Source of the DNA: CAUZIB01 sp963663925
GTDB lineage: Bacteria > Acidobacteriota > Vicinamibacteria > Vicinamibacterales > UBA8438
DNA: 64,000 nucleotides
Reading direction: 5' to 3'
Assembly (NCBI GenBank): GCA_965237405.1
Contig: OZ250139.1
Coordinates: forward strand, 1,860,001-1,924,000
Positions 33,426 to 43,215 of the stretch are shown here, one piece after another (position 1 is the first letter of the stretch; every line of letters starts with the position of its first letter). Made by a program: the position numbers and the translations under genes. The notes under the pieces are model-generated. The model worked only from the letters and a program-made list of their open reading frames with translations, searched no databases and had not been told where the DNA came from.

Positions 33426-36281
33426 CTACGGCGCGGAAGTGACGGACCCGGCCCAGATGCTGACAATCGCCTGGTTAGGACCTTCGCTCATCGCGTACGC
33501 CTCTGCATACTTTGCCATCCGCGCACGATCTTGCGATGTCACGAATAGCTCGCCAATCTCGTAATAGGCGTAGATCGAGTACACCGCCAGAAGCAACGCC
33601 TCGTGGTCGGAAGGATGTCTGACGAGGTACGGATCAACCGTGTCGAGTGCAGCACCGTGCTGTCCAGAGATGGCTTGAGCAATCGCCAGACACCGCCGTA
33701 TCGGGTCGTCGTTCGGCCACATTACAAGAGCCTCATGGAGCACCGGGACCGCCTGGTCGACGTTGCCGAGGCGCACGTTAGCGTCACAGAGTACCGCGTA
33801 CTCCACCGGAGCAATGTCGTCTGCAAGAAGCGCCCGATGCCAGGCCAGCACAGCCTCGTCATCGCGCCCGGCTGCTGCGTGCACCGCTCCGAGGTAAAAC
33901 GCAGCCGGTGCGAAGCCAACCTCCGCGATCAGGAACTGTGTGCTGGCCCGTTCAAGGTCGCCATCGGCGAAAGACTCGAGACCCCCTAGAAAGGCGGCGC
34001 CCACCGTATCATCACTCGCGAAAACACTATCCGCAACCCCGTCGAACTCACCGATACGCATGCGGGCGGTCGTCGCTGCCAGATTTGGGAACTCCCGGTC
34101 GACTACGTCGAGAAAAAAGCCGATCACCTCGGGCGCCAAAACCGTGTTCCGTTGAAACTCGGCCGGCTCCGAAAGCATCATCGACAGCGCTGCCTCAGTC
34201 TCGAAATCGACTACCGACACCACGACCGAGTCGCCCACGGGTTCACCACCACCCGCCGCAAGCCGATTGGGGTCGCGCTCGATCTCGAACGAACGGGTTC
34301 GCCGCCCCAATTCCTCACCACCCCGGGTCACGATCGCCCTCGCCACGTACGAACCCTCAGGCAACAGGTCCACCCCGATCACCGCCGATACAACGCGTTT
34401 CGGGTCCGATACGAAGGGAACACGCAAGAATCCGTCTAGGTTGGCGAGTCGTGCCGCTTCTCCGTCCGACCCGCTTGGCTCCCCGACCTCCACAACCAAC
34501 ACTTCATCCAATGTATCGCTGTCCACCTCGATCTGCACCCGTACGTCAGCAAGGTCAACCGAGTCGTCCGTATATAGCTCCAAATACGCCATCAGCTGAT
34601 CATCGGTGACCCGCGTCTCGACCGGTGGGCGGACCCTGGCCGTTGCGTCAGCCGGCGCGGTGACAAGAACCAAGTCGCCCATCGCAAACCGCTGTCCCGA
34701 CATCTGCCGTGCATCCACCGGGTGCTCAAGGCTGCCACGCCGGCCGCCGTTTTCGACCACGCCGAGCTTCAACCTATATTGGCCGGGTTCGACAACGAAC
34801 CACGCCAGCTGTTCAAGTACTGGCCCCTGCGGCCCATCGACCGCCTCGATCGTCGCTCGCTGCGTACCCCCTGCCACGACTTTACCGTCTGACCTGGTCA
34901 GCTGGTACCCGAACATCACGTCGGCCGGACCGAACATGTCGCGTTCAACGTCGGTCACGACCAGTACCCGTGTGTTTGCGCTGGCCGGATCTTTATAGGT
35001 ATAGGTGGCAACACGCAACGGCAAGTCGGACACGGCGATGGGCGAACTCACTGTACGCCGCAGTCGGTCCTCGATATCCGTACTCATCTCATCCACGGGT
35101 CGGTGCCGGAACTCCCGGTGACCTCGGACGGTCACGCCACGACGGCGCACCGACACGTCGATCTCGTGGAAGTCTCCATCTAAATCCTCCGGCAGTGGCT
35201 CGACACCGAGCAGGTAGTATCCCGACAGTTCCCGCTCAATCCGCTCGAACGCGGGCTCCGCATGCGAGATTACACGCTGCAGCGTTCCACCCGTGAAGCT
35301 GGCTAGCGCGTGGAGACCCATTTCCGCCATGTTTCGATCTAGTCTCTCCGACGGCCCAGGACCGTCTTGAGTCATGTCCAAGCGGGCAATGGTGTCCAGC
35401 ATGATCACGTGGACCGTCGTCCGCGCTCCCGACGCCCGACTCACCAAGCCGCTCAACTCCACCCCCGTCTCCGTCGTCAGGCCTTCCGAGATCCAGATCA
35501 GCGACTTCGGACCCTCGATCTGACTGAGCCCATCGAGGATCCCCTCCAGCATCGTCACCGACAACTCGGCCTGCCGATGAACCTCATTGCTGATGATATA
35601 GGCGTTGTTTACGACCTCACTCTCGCACTCACTCTCTTCCGGTTCGGTGCCGCAAAGCCGCCGAATGGCTACGATTGCGAGGGCTGAACGGCCTTGGCTG
35701 CGATTGATTTCCAGCGCTTCGGCCACTCCGATCCGGAACTGGTCGGACCAGAAAGTGATCTCGTTTCCGATCCCGACCGTGTTCTCCAGGGCAGCCCGCA
35801 CGAGCTGATGGCCTGCCGTGAAGTCGACGTACGGGCCTGGCGGTGGCACGGTGACAAATGCCACCTTGTCATTCGGACCCAGGGTGTCGAGAAAGTCCAT
35901 GGCCGCCGCCATAATGCGCCGCCCCTCGCCCCAGCCGATGTTCTCGCGATCGACCGCGACCACAATCACCCGTCCGCGGGTAGCGGTTATGTTGGTAGTG
36001 TAAAAGAGGTCTGGTTGGGCGGCCCCCGCTTCGGGCGAACTCAACCCAGTCATGCGCAGGTCGACGAACTGCGCAGACACGACCGGGCGTGGCGCTCCGT
36101 CGACTGAAACGATGAAGTCCGACCCGATCAGATCAGCGACTGGGGTGCCATCATCGTCGACGACATTTACATCAACCTCGAGCAGGTCTACGCCACCGCG
36201 AAAGATCGGCAGCGGCTGCGCCTGCGCAAAGGTCACCGGTAAGAACACCAAGACCGCGAGCATCCACTTGACGACCGGCAT
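33426..36281 (-). CDS. Exported VWFA-related (acidobacterial type) protein with TPR-like C-terminus
   Basis: 951 residues from ATG 36281, which has GGGAGGG upstream. Signal peptide (VVKWMLAVLVFLPVTFAQAQ), an N-terminal strand region typical of these proteins (VDLLEVDVNVVDDDGTPVADLIGSDFIVSVDG), a VWFA-like domain (about 90-330: VIVVAVDRENIGWGEGRRIMAAAM, LIWISEGLTTETG, ASFTGGTLQ, and the ELSGYYLLGVEP end), a long beta-rich middle, and C-terminal TPR-like helices (about 770-930). The family is greatly expanded in Acidobacteria with unknown function, presumably protein binding on the cell surface. Confidence 0.85.
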   Translation of the reverse strand: MPVVKWMLAVLVFLPVTFAQAQPLPIFRGGVDLLEVDVNVVDDDGTPVADLIGSDFIVSVDGAPRPVVSAQFVDLRMTGLSSPEAGAAQPDLFYTTNITATRGRVIVVAVDRENIGWGEGRRIMAAAMDFLDTLGPNDKVAFVTVPPPGPYVDFTAGHQLVRAALENTVGIGNEITFWSDQFRIGVAEALEINRSQGRSALAIVAIRRLCGTEPEESECESEVVNNAYIISNEVHRQAELSVTMLEGILDGLSQIEGPKSLIWISEGLTTETGVELSGLVSRASGARTTVHVIMLDTIARLDMTQDGPGPSERLDRNMAEMGLHALASFTGGTLQRVISHAEPAFERIERELSGYYLLGVEPLPEDLDGDFHEIDVSVRRRGVTVRGHREFRHRPVDEMSTDIEDRLRRTVSSPIAVSDLPLRVATYTYKDPASANTRVLVVTDVERDMFGPADVMFGYQLTRSDGKVVAGGTQRATIEAVDGPQGPVLEQLAWFVVEPGQYRLKLGVVENGGRRGSLEHPVDARQMSGQRFAMGDLVLVTAPADATARVRPPVETRVTDDQLMAYLELYTDDSVDLADVRVQIEVDSDTLDEVLVVEVGEPSGSDGEAARLANLDGFLRVPFVSDPKRVVSAVIGVDLLPEGSYVARAIVTRGGEELGRRTRSFEIERDPNRLAAGGGEPVGDSVVVSVVDFETEAALSMMLSEPAEFQRNTVLAPEVIGFFLDVVDREFPNLAATTARMRIGEFDGVADSVFASDDTVGAAFLGGLESFADGDLERASTQFLIAEVGFAPAAFYLGAVHAAAGRDDEAVLAWHRALLADDIAPVEYAVLCDANVRLGNVDQAVPVLHEALVMWPNDDPIRRCLAIAQAISGQHGAALDTVDPYLVRHPSDHEALLLAVYSIYAYYEIGELFVTSQDRARMAKYAEAYAMSEGPNQAIVSIWAGSVTSAP

Positions 36282-36388
36282 GCGCAATTCCCTCCCAATC
36301 TGGGATCGTATCAAAATTTAAACATTCAGATTCGACCGACACCGACCTCGGTCGGTGTCCCAAACCTAGCGACCGTCACCACGATCGG

Positions 36389-37155
36389 TCACTCGATATT
36401 GAAATCGTAGCGCACGACGTCACTATCTCGATACCCGAGCCGACCGCACCGGACACGCAGGGTCCAGAAGCGCATGCGGAACGGACCGGTGTATAGCCGC
36501 CAGTAGAACGGGGCAACCAGTTCGGTCGTGTAGATGATCGTCGATCCCTCGGTGTCGCACCGAAGCGTGACAACCGGCGCCACGTGAAACAGGCCACCGA
36601 TCGGGCGTCCACGCGGCGTGGCGGCAACGGGCGGAACGCCTTCCATCCATGGGGCCAACAGAGGTGCCCCGGTTGACCGCGAGGGAACATCGTCGGTCGG
36701 TGTCGGTGGCTCGTCATCCGCTCCAATGAGCATCCGGCCCGTCATGTACGAGGGCACGGGGACCGCCGCCAGTGACAGCACCGTTGGGGCAATGTCGAGT
36801 ACGGTCACGGGCTCATCGCGGGACGAATCGTTCATCGAACGTCCCGACCATCCCACGACAACCGACCCGCCCTGCTCACCAATATCCATCGTTAGCACGA
36901 TCGTTCGGTCGATGAGTCCGTCGGTTTTGAGCGCGGCCAGAACCCGGTGAATATCAGCCGTCACGATTCCCGCGTCCGTCTCGGCATTTACCAACATGAA
37001 GAACGGCACGTCAGACTCAATCGTGTTCTCCCGTCCTGGGAGCAAGTCGACACGACCACAGCCAAAGCTGACCGTGCACGGCTCACCTAGCGTTCTTCGC
37101 CAATTTGCATCGGAACCGGCCACATCCCATGCTCCCAGGAGACCCGGCTGTACCG
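36389..37155 (-). pseudogene. 3' part of a degraded sulfatase/phosphatase gene (split by IS3 element)
   Basis: Continues the gene begun at 38984 on the other side of the IS. After the IS edge it reads GLLGAWDVAGSDANWRR..., then FFMLVNAETDAGIVTADIHRVLAALKTDGLIDRTIVLTMDIGEQ. Comparison with sulfatases I know shows that about 50-60 residues are missing between MLVN and DAGI, and that the metal-binding DHG is DIG. The stretch VTVLDIAPTVLSLAAVPVPSYMTGRM and a chitobiase-C-like tail (TEGSTIIYTTE, YTGPFRMRF) complete it. The fragment opens within the IS end, and no start codon of its own is convincing. Confidence 0.75.
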
Positions 37156-37173
37156 CCCCAGGGTTCTTGGACA
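37156..37173. repeat. IS3 element inverted repeat, left
   Basis: 18 bases, matching the right repeat (38483-38502) except for a 2-base gap in the T run. Confidence 0.85.
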
Positions 37174-37194
37174 GTGGTTTGAAGGTAATCACTT

Positions 37195-38088
37195 CTATGC
37201 TGCCGCGTCTAGCCCGACCCGGTCGCGTCGCACCTGGGCTGGGCTTCGATAGTCGTATTTCTCAAGCATCCACTGTTCGTTGTATGTCCGCTTGAACTCA
37301 AGCAAGGCGAGGCGGAGCTCCTCGATCGTTTCGAAGCTCCGTACCCACAAGACGTTCTCCTTCAGTGTGCGGATGAAGCGCTCAGCGACGCCATTCCCTT
37401 CGGGCTCCCGCACGAAGCTCGGTGAGCTCTCGATACCAAAGAACTTGATCTCCCGTTGGAAGTCATCGGCCAGGTAGTTCGATCCGTGGTCGTGACGAAG
37501 ACGAAGCCCGCTGGCGACACCTTTGGCGATGGCGCCGAAGCGTTCCCGGACGCCCTGGCGGATCGGCTCCAGGGCCTCGAACCGGCTCCCGCTCTTGGCC
37601 GCATGGAGGCCGATGCACTCGGTCGTACAGTGATCGACAGCCACGAACACGAACGCCGCCCCCTCGCCGACCGTCACCGTGGCCGACATGTCCGTTCCCC
37701 ACATCACATCGGGGGCCTCCGTGGTGATCGTGCCGTCATGCGCCTTCGGGCCGTGCGCGTGCCCCGCGCGGTGCGGGGCCTGGAGGTCGTGCTCCCGCAT
37801 CAACCGCCGCACCCGCTCCTTCGAGGTGCGGATCCCCGCGACCCGCAGCTTCGCCCAGGCTTTGCGGTACCCCTCGCCATGAAACGGCGAGGCTTCGAGT
37901 ACCCGGCGGATGTGGCCGACCAGCACCTCGTCCGGGGCGGCACCGACCGGCCCGCGGCGACACCACGGCGCGCGTGACCTCGTCGCGTGACGCCTCGCGT
38001 AGACGCTGGACCGCGCCCGCTCCCACACGCGGTAGATCCGCTGCACGCCGTACGCCCGACGGGTGGAGATCGAATGGGCGCCACTCAT
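37195..38088 (-). CDS. IS3-family transposase OrfB (integrase core)
   Basis: 297 residues. HTH_21-type region (SPFHGEGYRKAWAKLRVAGIRTSKERVRRLMREHDL) followed by the rve/DDE core: Asp in MWGTDMSATV, Asp in RHDHGSNYLADDF, Glu in PEGNGVAERFIRTLKENVL. Starts at ATG 38088, overlapping the orfA stop as ATGA, so expression is by translational coupling; an IS3-type frameshifted fusion product is not evident from the overlap. Intact. Confidence 0.95.
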   Translation of the reverse strand: MSGAHSISTRRAYGVQRIYRVWERARSSVYARRHATRSRAPWCRRGPVGAAPDEVLVGHIRRVLEASPFHGEGYRKAWAKLRVAGIRTSKERVRRLMREHDLQAPHRAGHAHGPKAHDGTITTEAPDVMWGTDMSATVTVGEGAAFVFVAVDHCTTECIGLHAAKSGSRFEALEPIRQGVRERFGAIAKGVASGLRLRHDHGSNYLADDFQREIKFFGIESSPSFVREPEGNGVAERFIRTLKENVLWVRSFETIEELRLALLEFKRTYNEQWMLEKYDYRSPAQVRRDRVGLDAAA

Positions 38089-38444
38089 CGCGTCGACCTC
38101 CTCCGGGCCAAAGGGGAGCCGGCCTCCAGCTGGTCCACCTTCGCGTAGAGCAGTTCGTTCTCCATCAGCAGCTCGCCGACCTTGGCCCGCAGCCGACGGT
38201 TGTCTTCACCCCGGGCATCCGTCGCTCGGCTCTTCAGGCCCGCCTGGCCCGCGGCCAGAAACTGATCGCGCCACTGCGACGCCCGCGCCGCCGTGATCCT
38301 CCACTCCCGCGACACGGACTCGAGATCCTCCCCGCGCAGCAAGCACATCACCACGGCGCTCTTGCGACCGACTGAAAACCGGCCCCCTCCGGTCGCCCTC
38401 CGGCCTCCCTCCGCCACCGCCGACTCCTGATCGTGCTTCTCCAT
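38085..38444 (-). CDS. IS3-family transposase OrfA (helix-turn-helix)
   Basis: 119 residues from ATG 38444, with AGGAGGAG upstream (a longer frame begins at 38477). HTH part FSVGRKSAVVMCLLRGEDLESVSREWRITAARASQWRDQFL, then a leucine-zipper-like end (LRAKVGELLMENELLYAKVDQLEA). Binds the element ends together with OrfB. Confidence 0.9.
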   Translation of the reverse strand: MEKHDQESAVAEGGRRATGGGRFSVGRKSAVVMCLLRGEDLESVSREWRITAARASQWRDQFLAAGQAGLKSRATDARGEDNRRLRAKVGELLMENELLYAKVDQLEAGSPLARRRSTR

Positions 38445-38482
38445 CTCGACACTCCTCCTACGAGAACTCTCTCGCAATCAAG

Positions 38483-38502
38483 TGTCCAAGAAAACCCTGG
38501 GG
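38483..38502. repeat. IS3 element inverted repeat, right
   Basis: 20 bases, the partner of 37156-37173. Confidence 0.85.
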
Positions 38503-38512
38503 CGCCCCACGG

Positions 38513-38984
38513 CTAACCTAATTCTTCAGCGGCTTCGGTCGCCCCTGCAGATAGGTTATGCAACGCGCGCCCTCGGCGAACGGTGAAATAGCCGGCCCGA
38601 CGCAGGAGCTCCGGGAAGACCCTTACCTCAGGGGGTAGCGTTGCTGTTAGGGTATCCTTCGGGTTGGTCTCACGTTTAGATCCATTTGCACGATCGAGTC
38701 TGAGCGCCACCGGAGAAAACCCCGTGAGGAGCGTGGAGCGAACCGACGCCTTCGAGGCGGGACCAACGAAAGAGACCCGTGTAAAGCGAACGCCGTGGTC
38801 GGCCATCGTTGTTACCAAGCCAGCTGCCACGGCAGCTGGCTCGTCGCCGACGATGAGCATGATGTTGGGTGGACCAGAGTCATCGACTGAGTGGGACTCC
38901 GGTTGCGCGTGGTCGATCAGACTGCCACACGCCCAACCGCACAGCGACACCACAACGACGATAAAGAGCGTCTGTTTTAGCACT
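38513..38984 (-). pseudogene. 5' part of a degraded sulfatase/phosphatase gene
   Basis: Starts at GTG 38984 with GGAGG four bases upstream; lipoprotein-like signal (LFIVVVVSLCGWACGS), then PPNIMLIVGDEPAAVAA, the sulfatase N-terminus. The first metal site, normally DD, reads DE, and the active-site block, normally C/S-x-P-S-R, is PASKASVRSTLLTG with an extra residue. It ends at TAG 38513-38515, ten bases before the IS edge, so a stop codon exists independently of the insertion. With the 36389-37155 piece this is one gene decayed by substitutions, a deletion, a stop and an IS. Confidence 0.75.
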
Positions 38985-39207
38985 GACCCTCCTAGACAGT
39001 GAGTTCCCTTAAAGGGCACTCTGAAGGCTATCGGGATAACCCATTCTACGGCGTCAGTAGAGGACAGCGACATCATCCCATTTCGCCACGTGGACTTAAT
39101 AGGTTGAGCTACTGGAGTCAACTGACCGAGCCTGGGCGACGTCCTCGACTGGTTCCGGTAGGATCTAACACTAGAATCGCTTCTGGTTCTTGCCCTTGAC
39201 TCAGGTA

Positions 39208-40086
39208 ATGACAGATAGCGGCGTTGGCCGTCAACCCGACAAGCTCCCAGCGAACCGCGCTCCGCGCTGGCTCCGCGATCCGCTTGTCATTTTCCTCCTT
39301 CTCGGAGTCGGTGTATTTACGTTTGATCGATGGCGAGAGCCCGGCGACACGGAGCGTTACATCATCGAAGTGACCGAAACCCAAGTCAATGGAATTCGCG
39401 CGCGATGGGCTGCACAGTTCGGCCGCACTCCGACCGACCAGGAGCTTCGTACGTTACTCGACGAAGCCATCAAGGAAGAGATCCTCTATCGCGAAGCACA
39501 GCGTTTGGCCCTGGACCGCGACGATGCCATTGTACGCCGTCGGCTAGCGCAAAAAATGACCTTCATACTCGAGGACACCACTAAGGTGGAAGCGCCCAGG
39601 CAAGACGCGGTCAAGGCGTACTTCGCTGTGCATACCGAGCGCTACCGCGAGCCCACACGGACCACGTTCGCGCACGTGTTTCTGAGCGGTGATCGGACAA
39701 CCGATCCGGCCAGCGATCCGATTACGCTACTTCGCACGCTGCGCGCTGACACCAACGACGACTGGAGGACGTTGGGTGACCCGTTCATGCTCCTTAGAGA
39801 GTACGCGGGTCGGACCGATCGAGAGATCACCGAGCTTTTCGGTGGGCAGTTCGCGGCCGCAATGGCGACGCTCGGGGTGGGCGAATGGGAGGGTCCTGTT
39901 GATTCGGCCTACGGCACACATCTGGTCCGGGTAATCAGTCGGACGGAGTCGACAATGCCGGCCCTTGACCAAGTGCGCCATCAGGTCACCAAGGACCTCC
40001 TCGAAGCGCGGCGTCGCGAGCAAAACCAGGCGGCCTTCGAAGCGGTGCGTGAACGCTATGAGGTTCGGAAGCCAGGTGAGTGGTAA
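39208..40086 (+). CDS. Membrane-anchored parvulin-type peptidyl-prolyl isomerase
   Basis: 292 residues from ATG 39208 (a TTG six codons earlier is possible). One N-terminal membrane helix (DPLVIFLLLGVGVFTF), a helical region TPTDQELRTLLDEAIKEEILYREAQRLAL as in SurA/PpiD chaperones, then a PpiC-like domain in which only part of the usual motif is recognisable (RTTFAHVFLS, LGVGEWEGPVDSAYGTHLVRV). First gene of a three-gene set with HupE and DUF3604, all on the plus strand; 142 bases to hupE. Confidence 0.85.
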   Translation: MTDSGVGRQPDKLPANRAPRWLRDPLVIFLLLGVGVFTFDRWREPGDTERYIIEVTETQVNGIRARWAAQFGRTPTDQELRTLLDEAIKEEILYREAQRLALDRDDAIVRRRLAQKMTFILEDTTKVEAPRQDAVKAYFAVHTERYREPTRTTFAHVFLSGDRTTDPASDPITLLRTLRADTNDDWRTLGDPFMLLREYAGRTDREITELFGGQFAAAMATLGVGEWEGPVDSAYGTHLVRVISRTESTMPALDQVRHQVTKDLLEARRREQNQAAFEAVRERYEVRKPGEW

Positions 40087-40228
40087 TGAGCCGTGTGAGC
40101 CAATGCCGACCAGGGCAACATCGGTGAACCGCACCGTTGCTGGTTGGGCGGATAGCTGATATGTTGCCTGCTCTAGCGAGGCAGGCCAGACGTATCATGA
40201 CCTGGAATTCTGCGACCAACACGACGGA

Positions 40229-41266
40229 ATGGTAACGGACGTGAGGCAAGCGTGTCATACGCGGTCTTGGCTGTTGGCGCTCGTCGCCGTAACAGTGCTT
40301 TCGATTGCCCTCGATGCCCACGAAGTGAGGCCTGGTTATCTCCAGCTCACGGAAGTATCCGCGGGTCACTTCGAGGTGCTGTGGAAGCAACCGGTCCAAC
40401 CTGGTCCTGAGGCAGGGCTCTCACGGCGGCTCCCACTCGAACCGATGTTCCCACCGCACTGTCGGGAGATAGACCGAGCTCTGCCCGAGTTCACCGAGTC
40501 CACACTGATCGAGCGCTGGGTACTGGCCTGCGGCGAAGGAGGGTTGCTGAACTCGGAGCTCAAGATCTCGGGCTTGCCGCGAACCTTAACCGACGTGTTC
40601 CTCCGCGTGCGCTTTCTCGATGGTGACCCGCTTGATCACCTGCTCCGACCAGAAGCACCGCGCGTGGTGGTCTCCCGCGACACACGCGAAGGGGTGAGGG
40701 TACCCGCGTACCTGAGACTCGGCATCGAGCACCTGCTCTTCGGGTTCGATCACATCCTTTTCATCGTCGGACTGATGTTCTTCGTTCGCCGGCCATTGCA
40801 GCTGCTGCAGGTGGTTACAGCCTTCACCGTGGCGCACAGCATCACCCTTGCGCTATCGACACTTGACGTGGTGACGCTGTCGCAGCGACCCGTCGAAGCG
40901 GTGATCGCGCTCAGCATCCTCTTCCTGGCTGTGGAACTGGCTCGGGGCAGCGACGGCGAGCGCTCGCTGATGGTGCGTTCACCGTGGTTGATTACCTTCG
41001 GATTCGGACTCTTGCACGGGTTCGGCTTCGCCGGGGCCCTCGCCGAGATCGGATTGCCAGAGCAGGCTAGGGCGTTCGCCCTTCTGCTCTTCAACGTCGG
41101 CGTGGAAATCGGCCAACTGCTGGTGGTCGGCATCCTTTTAATATTCCTGCAACTCGTACGCATGTACCGAGTTCAGGTGCCCGCTGTCGTCGCACAGCTA
41201 CCAATCTACGTCATGGGAATCGTGTCTGCCTATTGGTTCGTCGAGAGAGTCGTTTCGATCGTGTGA
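40229..41266 (+). CDS. HupE/UreJ family membrane protein
   Basis: 345 residues. Signal peptide (LLALVAVTVLSIALDAHE), a periplasmic domain of about 150 residues starting HEVRPGYLQLTEV, then six membrane helices with the conserved LGIEHLLFGFDHILFIVGL, TAFTVAHSITLALS and GFGLLHGFGFAGALAEIGLP motifs, all with His residues suited to a metal. The family is related to HupE/UreJ metal (nickel or cobalt) transporters. Partner genes differ from those of hydrogenase or urease, so the substrate here is unclear. 16 bases before the DUF3604 gene. Confidence 0.9.
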   Translation: MVTDVRQACHTRSWLLALVAVTVLSIALDAHEVRPGYLQLTEVSAGHFEVLWKQPVQPGPEAGLSRRLPLEPMFPPHCREIDRALPEFTESTLIERWVLACGEGGLLNSELKISGLPRTLTDVFLRVRFLDGDPLDHLLRPEAPRVVVSRDTREGVRVPAYLRLGIEHLLFGFDHILFIVGLMFFVRRPLQLLQVVTAFTVAHSITLALSTLDVVTLSQRPVEAVIALSILFLAVELARGSDGERSLMVRSPWLITFGFGLLHGFGFAGALAEIGLPEQARAFALLLFNVGVEIGQLLVVGILLIFLQLVRMYRVQVPAVVAQLPIYVMGIVSAYWFVERVVSIV

Positions 41267-41282
41267 GGAGAAGAATTCCATC

Positions 41283-43211
41283 ATGAGTCAGCCTCAGTTC
41301 GTTAGAACGCTAGATACCGTCGCCCTCTTCGCCCTCTTCGGAGTCACGCTGGTGGGCTGCGGCGGAGACGCAGAGCGGTCTGCGCCAAAAATATCGCAAA
41401 GTCGCGGTGTGTCTACGGGAGCTGAGATGGCGGATCCAAACCCTCTGCGTAACGCCTATTTCGGCGATCTCCACGTGCACACCAAGTTCTCCTACGACGC
41501 TTTCCTCAACGGCACCCGGGCCAGTCCAGACGACGCCTACCGGTATGCCCAGGGTGAAGCCATGACCCACCCGGGTGGATTCGAGGTCCAGCTTTCCGCG
41601 CCGATGGACTTCTACGCGGTTGCGGACCACGCCGTCTTCCTGGGCATGATTGAGGCGATGGTCGATCCCGAGCAGGCTGTCTCTCGCCACCCCGTCGCCG
41701 AACTCGTGGCCGCAGCCACGACGGCGGAGCAACGGCGGGCGGCAGCGCGAGCGGTACGGGCTCACAGCAGCGGCAAGCGCGAGGGGCTGCTCGACATGGA
41801 CGTGGTACGGTCGGCGTGGCGTGAGACCATCGCGGCAGCCGAGCGCCACTACAAGCCAGGCAGCTTCACCACCTTTATCGGCTACGAGTACAGCGCAAGT
41901 CCAAATTCGGAGACCCTGCATCGCAACGTGATCTTCCGCGGTAGCGCGGTGCCGGAAGTGCCGTTCAGCCGCCTCGACTCGAATAATCCGGAAGAGCTGT
42001 GGGCATGGATGGAACGTAATCGCGATGCCGGTATCGAAGCCCTCGCCATTCCGCACAACGCGAACGGTTCCGATGGACAGATGTTCAAGCCCGAGACATT
42101 TACCGGCGAGCCCTTCGACGCCGCCTACGCCGAGGTCCGCATGCGTAACGAGCCGCTGGTGGAGATCACCCAAATCAAGGGCACCTCCGATACCCATCCC
42201 GCACTTTCGCCCAACGACGAATGGGCGGACTTCGAGATCTATCCCTACATCATCCCGCGAGGTATGCCGGGGGTGGCGGAGGCTCAATTTGGCCTTGAGC
42301 CGAGCGAGAGCGTGATCTCAGGCAGTTACGTGCGCGAGGCCTATCTCAACGGTCTCCGGATGGCGGAGAGCAGCGGCGTCAACCCCTTTCGCTTCGGCCT
42401 CATCGGCTCGACCGACAGCCACATCGCCGGAGGAGCGTCTGGCGAGTCCGGCTTCTTCGCCTCGGCCGGGCCGGCGCCGCCGCCGCCGCCCGACTCAACG
42501 GTGCCGTTCGATACCCCGACACCCGACAGTCGTCGCTACAACATACGCTCGAACTCACTGTTTAGCGTCGCGGGTCTCGCCGGAGTGTGGGCAGAAGAAA
42601 ACACACGTGACTCGATCTTCGATGCCTTCCGCCGCAAGGAGACCTTCGCCACCACCGGACCGCGCATCCGGGTACGTTTCTTTGCCGGCTACGATTACCA
42701 GGACGACCTCGTGGAAGACCCCAAGATGATTGCCAAGGCATACGCCAGTGGCGTCGCGATGGGCGGTGAGCTCGTCGCCCGCGGTGAACGGGCCCCCCAC
42801 TTTCTGGTGTGGGCCAGCCGCGATCCCGCGAGCGCTCCGCTGGCGCGGCTCCAGGTGATCAAGGGCTGGGTCGACGGCGATGTGGCTCGTGAGCAGGTCT
42901 ACGACGTTGCCTGCTCAGACGACTCCGACGTAGATCCGGCAACGCATCGATGCCCTGACAACGGAGCGCGCGTAAATCTGAACGACTGCAACCACAGCGA
43001 GGACGTCGGGAACGCCGAGCTTCGAACACTCTGGACCGATCCCGACTTCGATGCCGCTCAGCGCGCCATTTACTACGTGCGCGTACTCGAGAACCCGACC
43101 TGCCGGTGGTCAACCTGGGACGCGATTCGGTCCGGTGCGGAACGGCGGTCCGATCTACCGACCACGCTGCAGGAGCGTGCTTGGTCGTCGCCCATCTGGG
43201 TCACGCCCTGA
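41283..43211 (+). CDS. DUF3604 lipoprotein
   Basis: 642 residues. Lipobox in GVTLVGCGG. The DUF3604 family start NAYFGDLHVHTKFSYDAFLNGTRASPDDAYRYA contains a PHP-like HxH metal motif; later MDFYAVADHAVFLG, EALAIPHNANGSDG, FRFGLIGSTDSHIAGGA supply further His and Asp of a PHP-type metal site. Function is unknown; a periplasmic or surface metal-dependent hydrolase is likely. AGGAGAAG lies upstream of the ATG. Third gene of the PPIase-HupE-DUF3604 set, followed 4 bases later by lpxD. Confidence 0.9.
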   Translation: MSQPQFVRTLDTVALFALFGVTLVGCGGDAERSAPKISQSRGVSTGAEMADPNPLRNAYFGDLHVHTKFSYDAFLNGTRASPDDAYRYAQGEAMTHPGGFEVQLSAPMDFYAVADHAVFLGMIEAMVDPEQAVSRHPVAELVAAATTAEQRRAAARAVRAHSSGKREGLLDMDVVRSAWRETIAAAERHYKPGSFTTFIGYEYSASPNSETLHRNVIFRGSAVPEVPFSRLDSNNPEELWAWMERNRDAGIEALAIPHNANGSDGQMFKPETFTGEPFDAAYAEVRMRNEPLVEITQIKGTSDTHPALSPNDEWADFEIYPYIIPRGMPGVAEAQFGLEPSESVISGSYVREAYLNGLRMAESSGVNPFRFGLIGSTDSHIAGGASGESGFFASAGPAPPPPPDSTVPFDTPTPDSRRYNIRSNSLFSVAGLAGVWAEENTRDSIFDAFRRKETFATTGPRIRVRFFAGYDYQDDLVEDPKMIAKAYASGVAMGGELVARGERAPHFLVWASRDPASAPLARLQVIKGWVDGDVAREQVYDVACSDDSDVDPATHRCPDNGARVNLNDCNHSEDVGNAELRTLWTDPDFDAAQRAIYYVRVLENPTCRWSTWDAIRSGAERRSDLPTTLQERAWSSPIWVTP

Positions 43212-43215
43212 CCTC

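Larger units (their letters stand above)
37156..38502 (-). mobile_element. IS3-family insertion sequence (about 1347 bp)
   Basis: Two overlapping genes between inverted repeats: left 37156-37173 (CCCCAGGGTTCTTGGACA) and right 38483-38502, which reads the same on the minus strand with two extra T. The outer limits are uncertain by a few bases, because both sides continue with CG, and no clear 3-4 bp target duplication is visible. It lies inside the sulfatase-like gene in the same orientation. Confidence 0.85.

Noticed and set aside
37154..38504. Target site duplication for the IS3 element
   Set aside because: Both flanks show CG next to the repeat, but this may belong to the inverted repeats; no 3-4 bp direct repeat is convincing.
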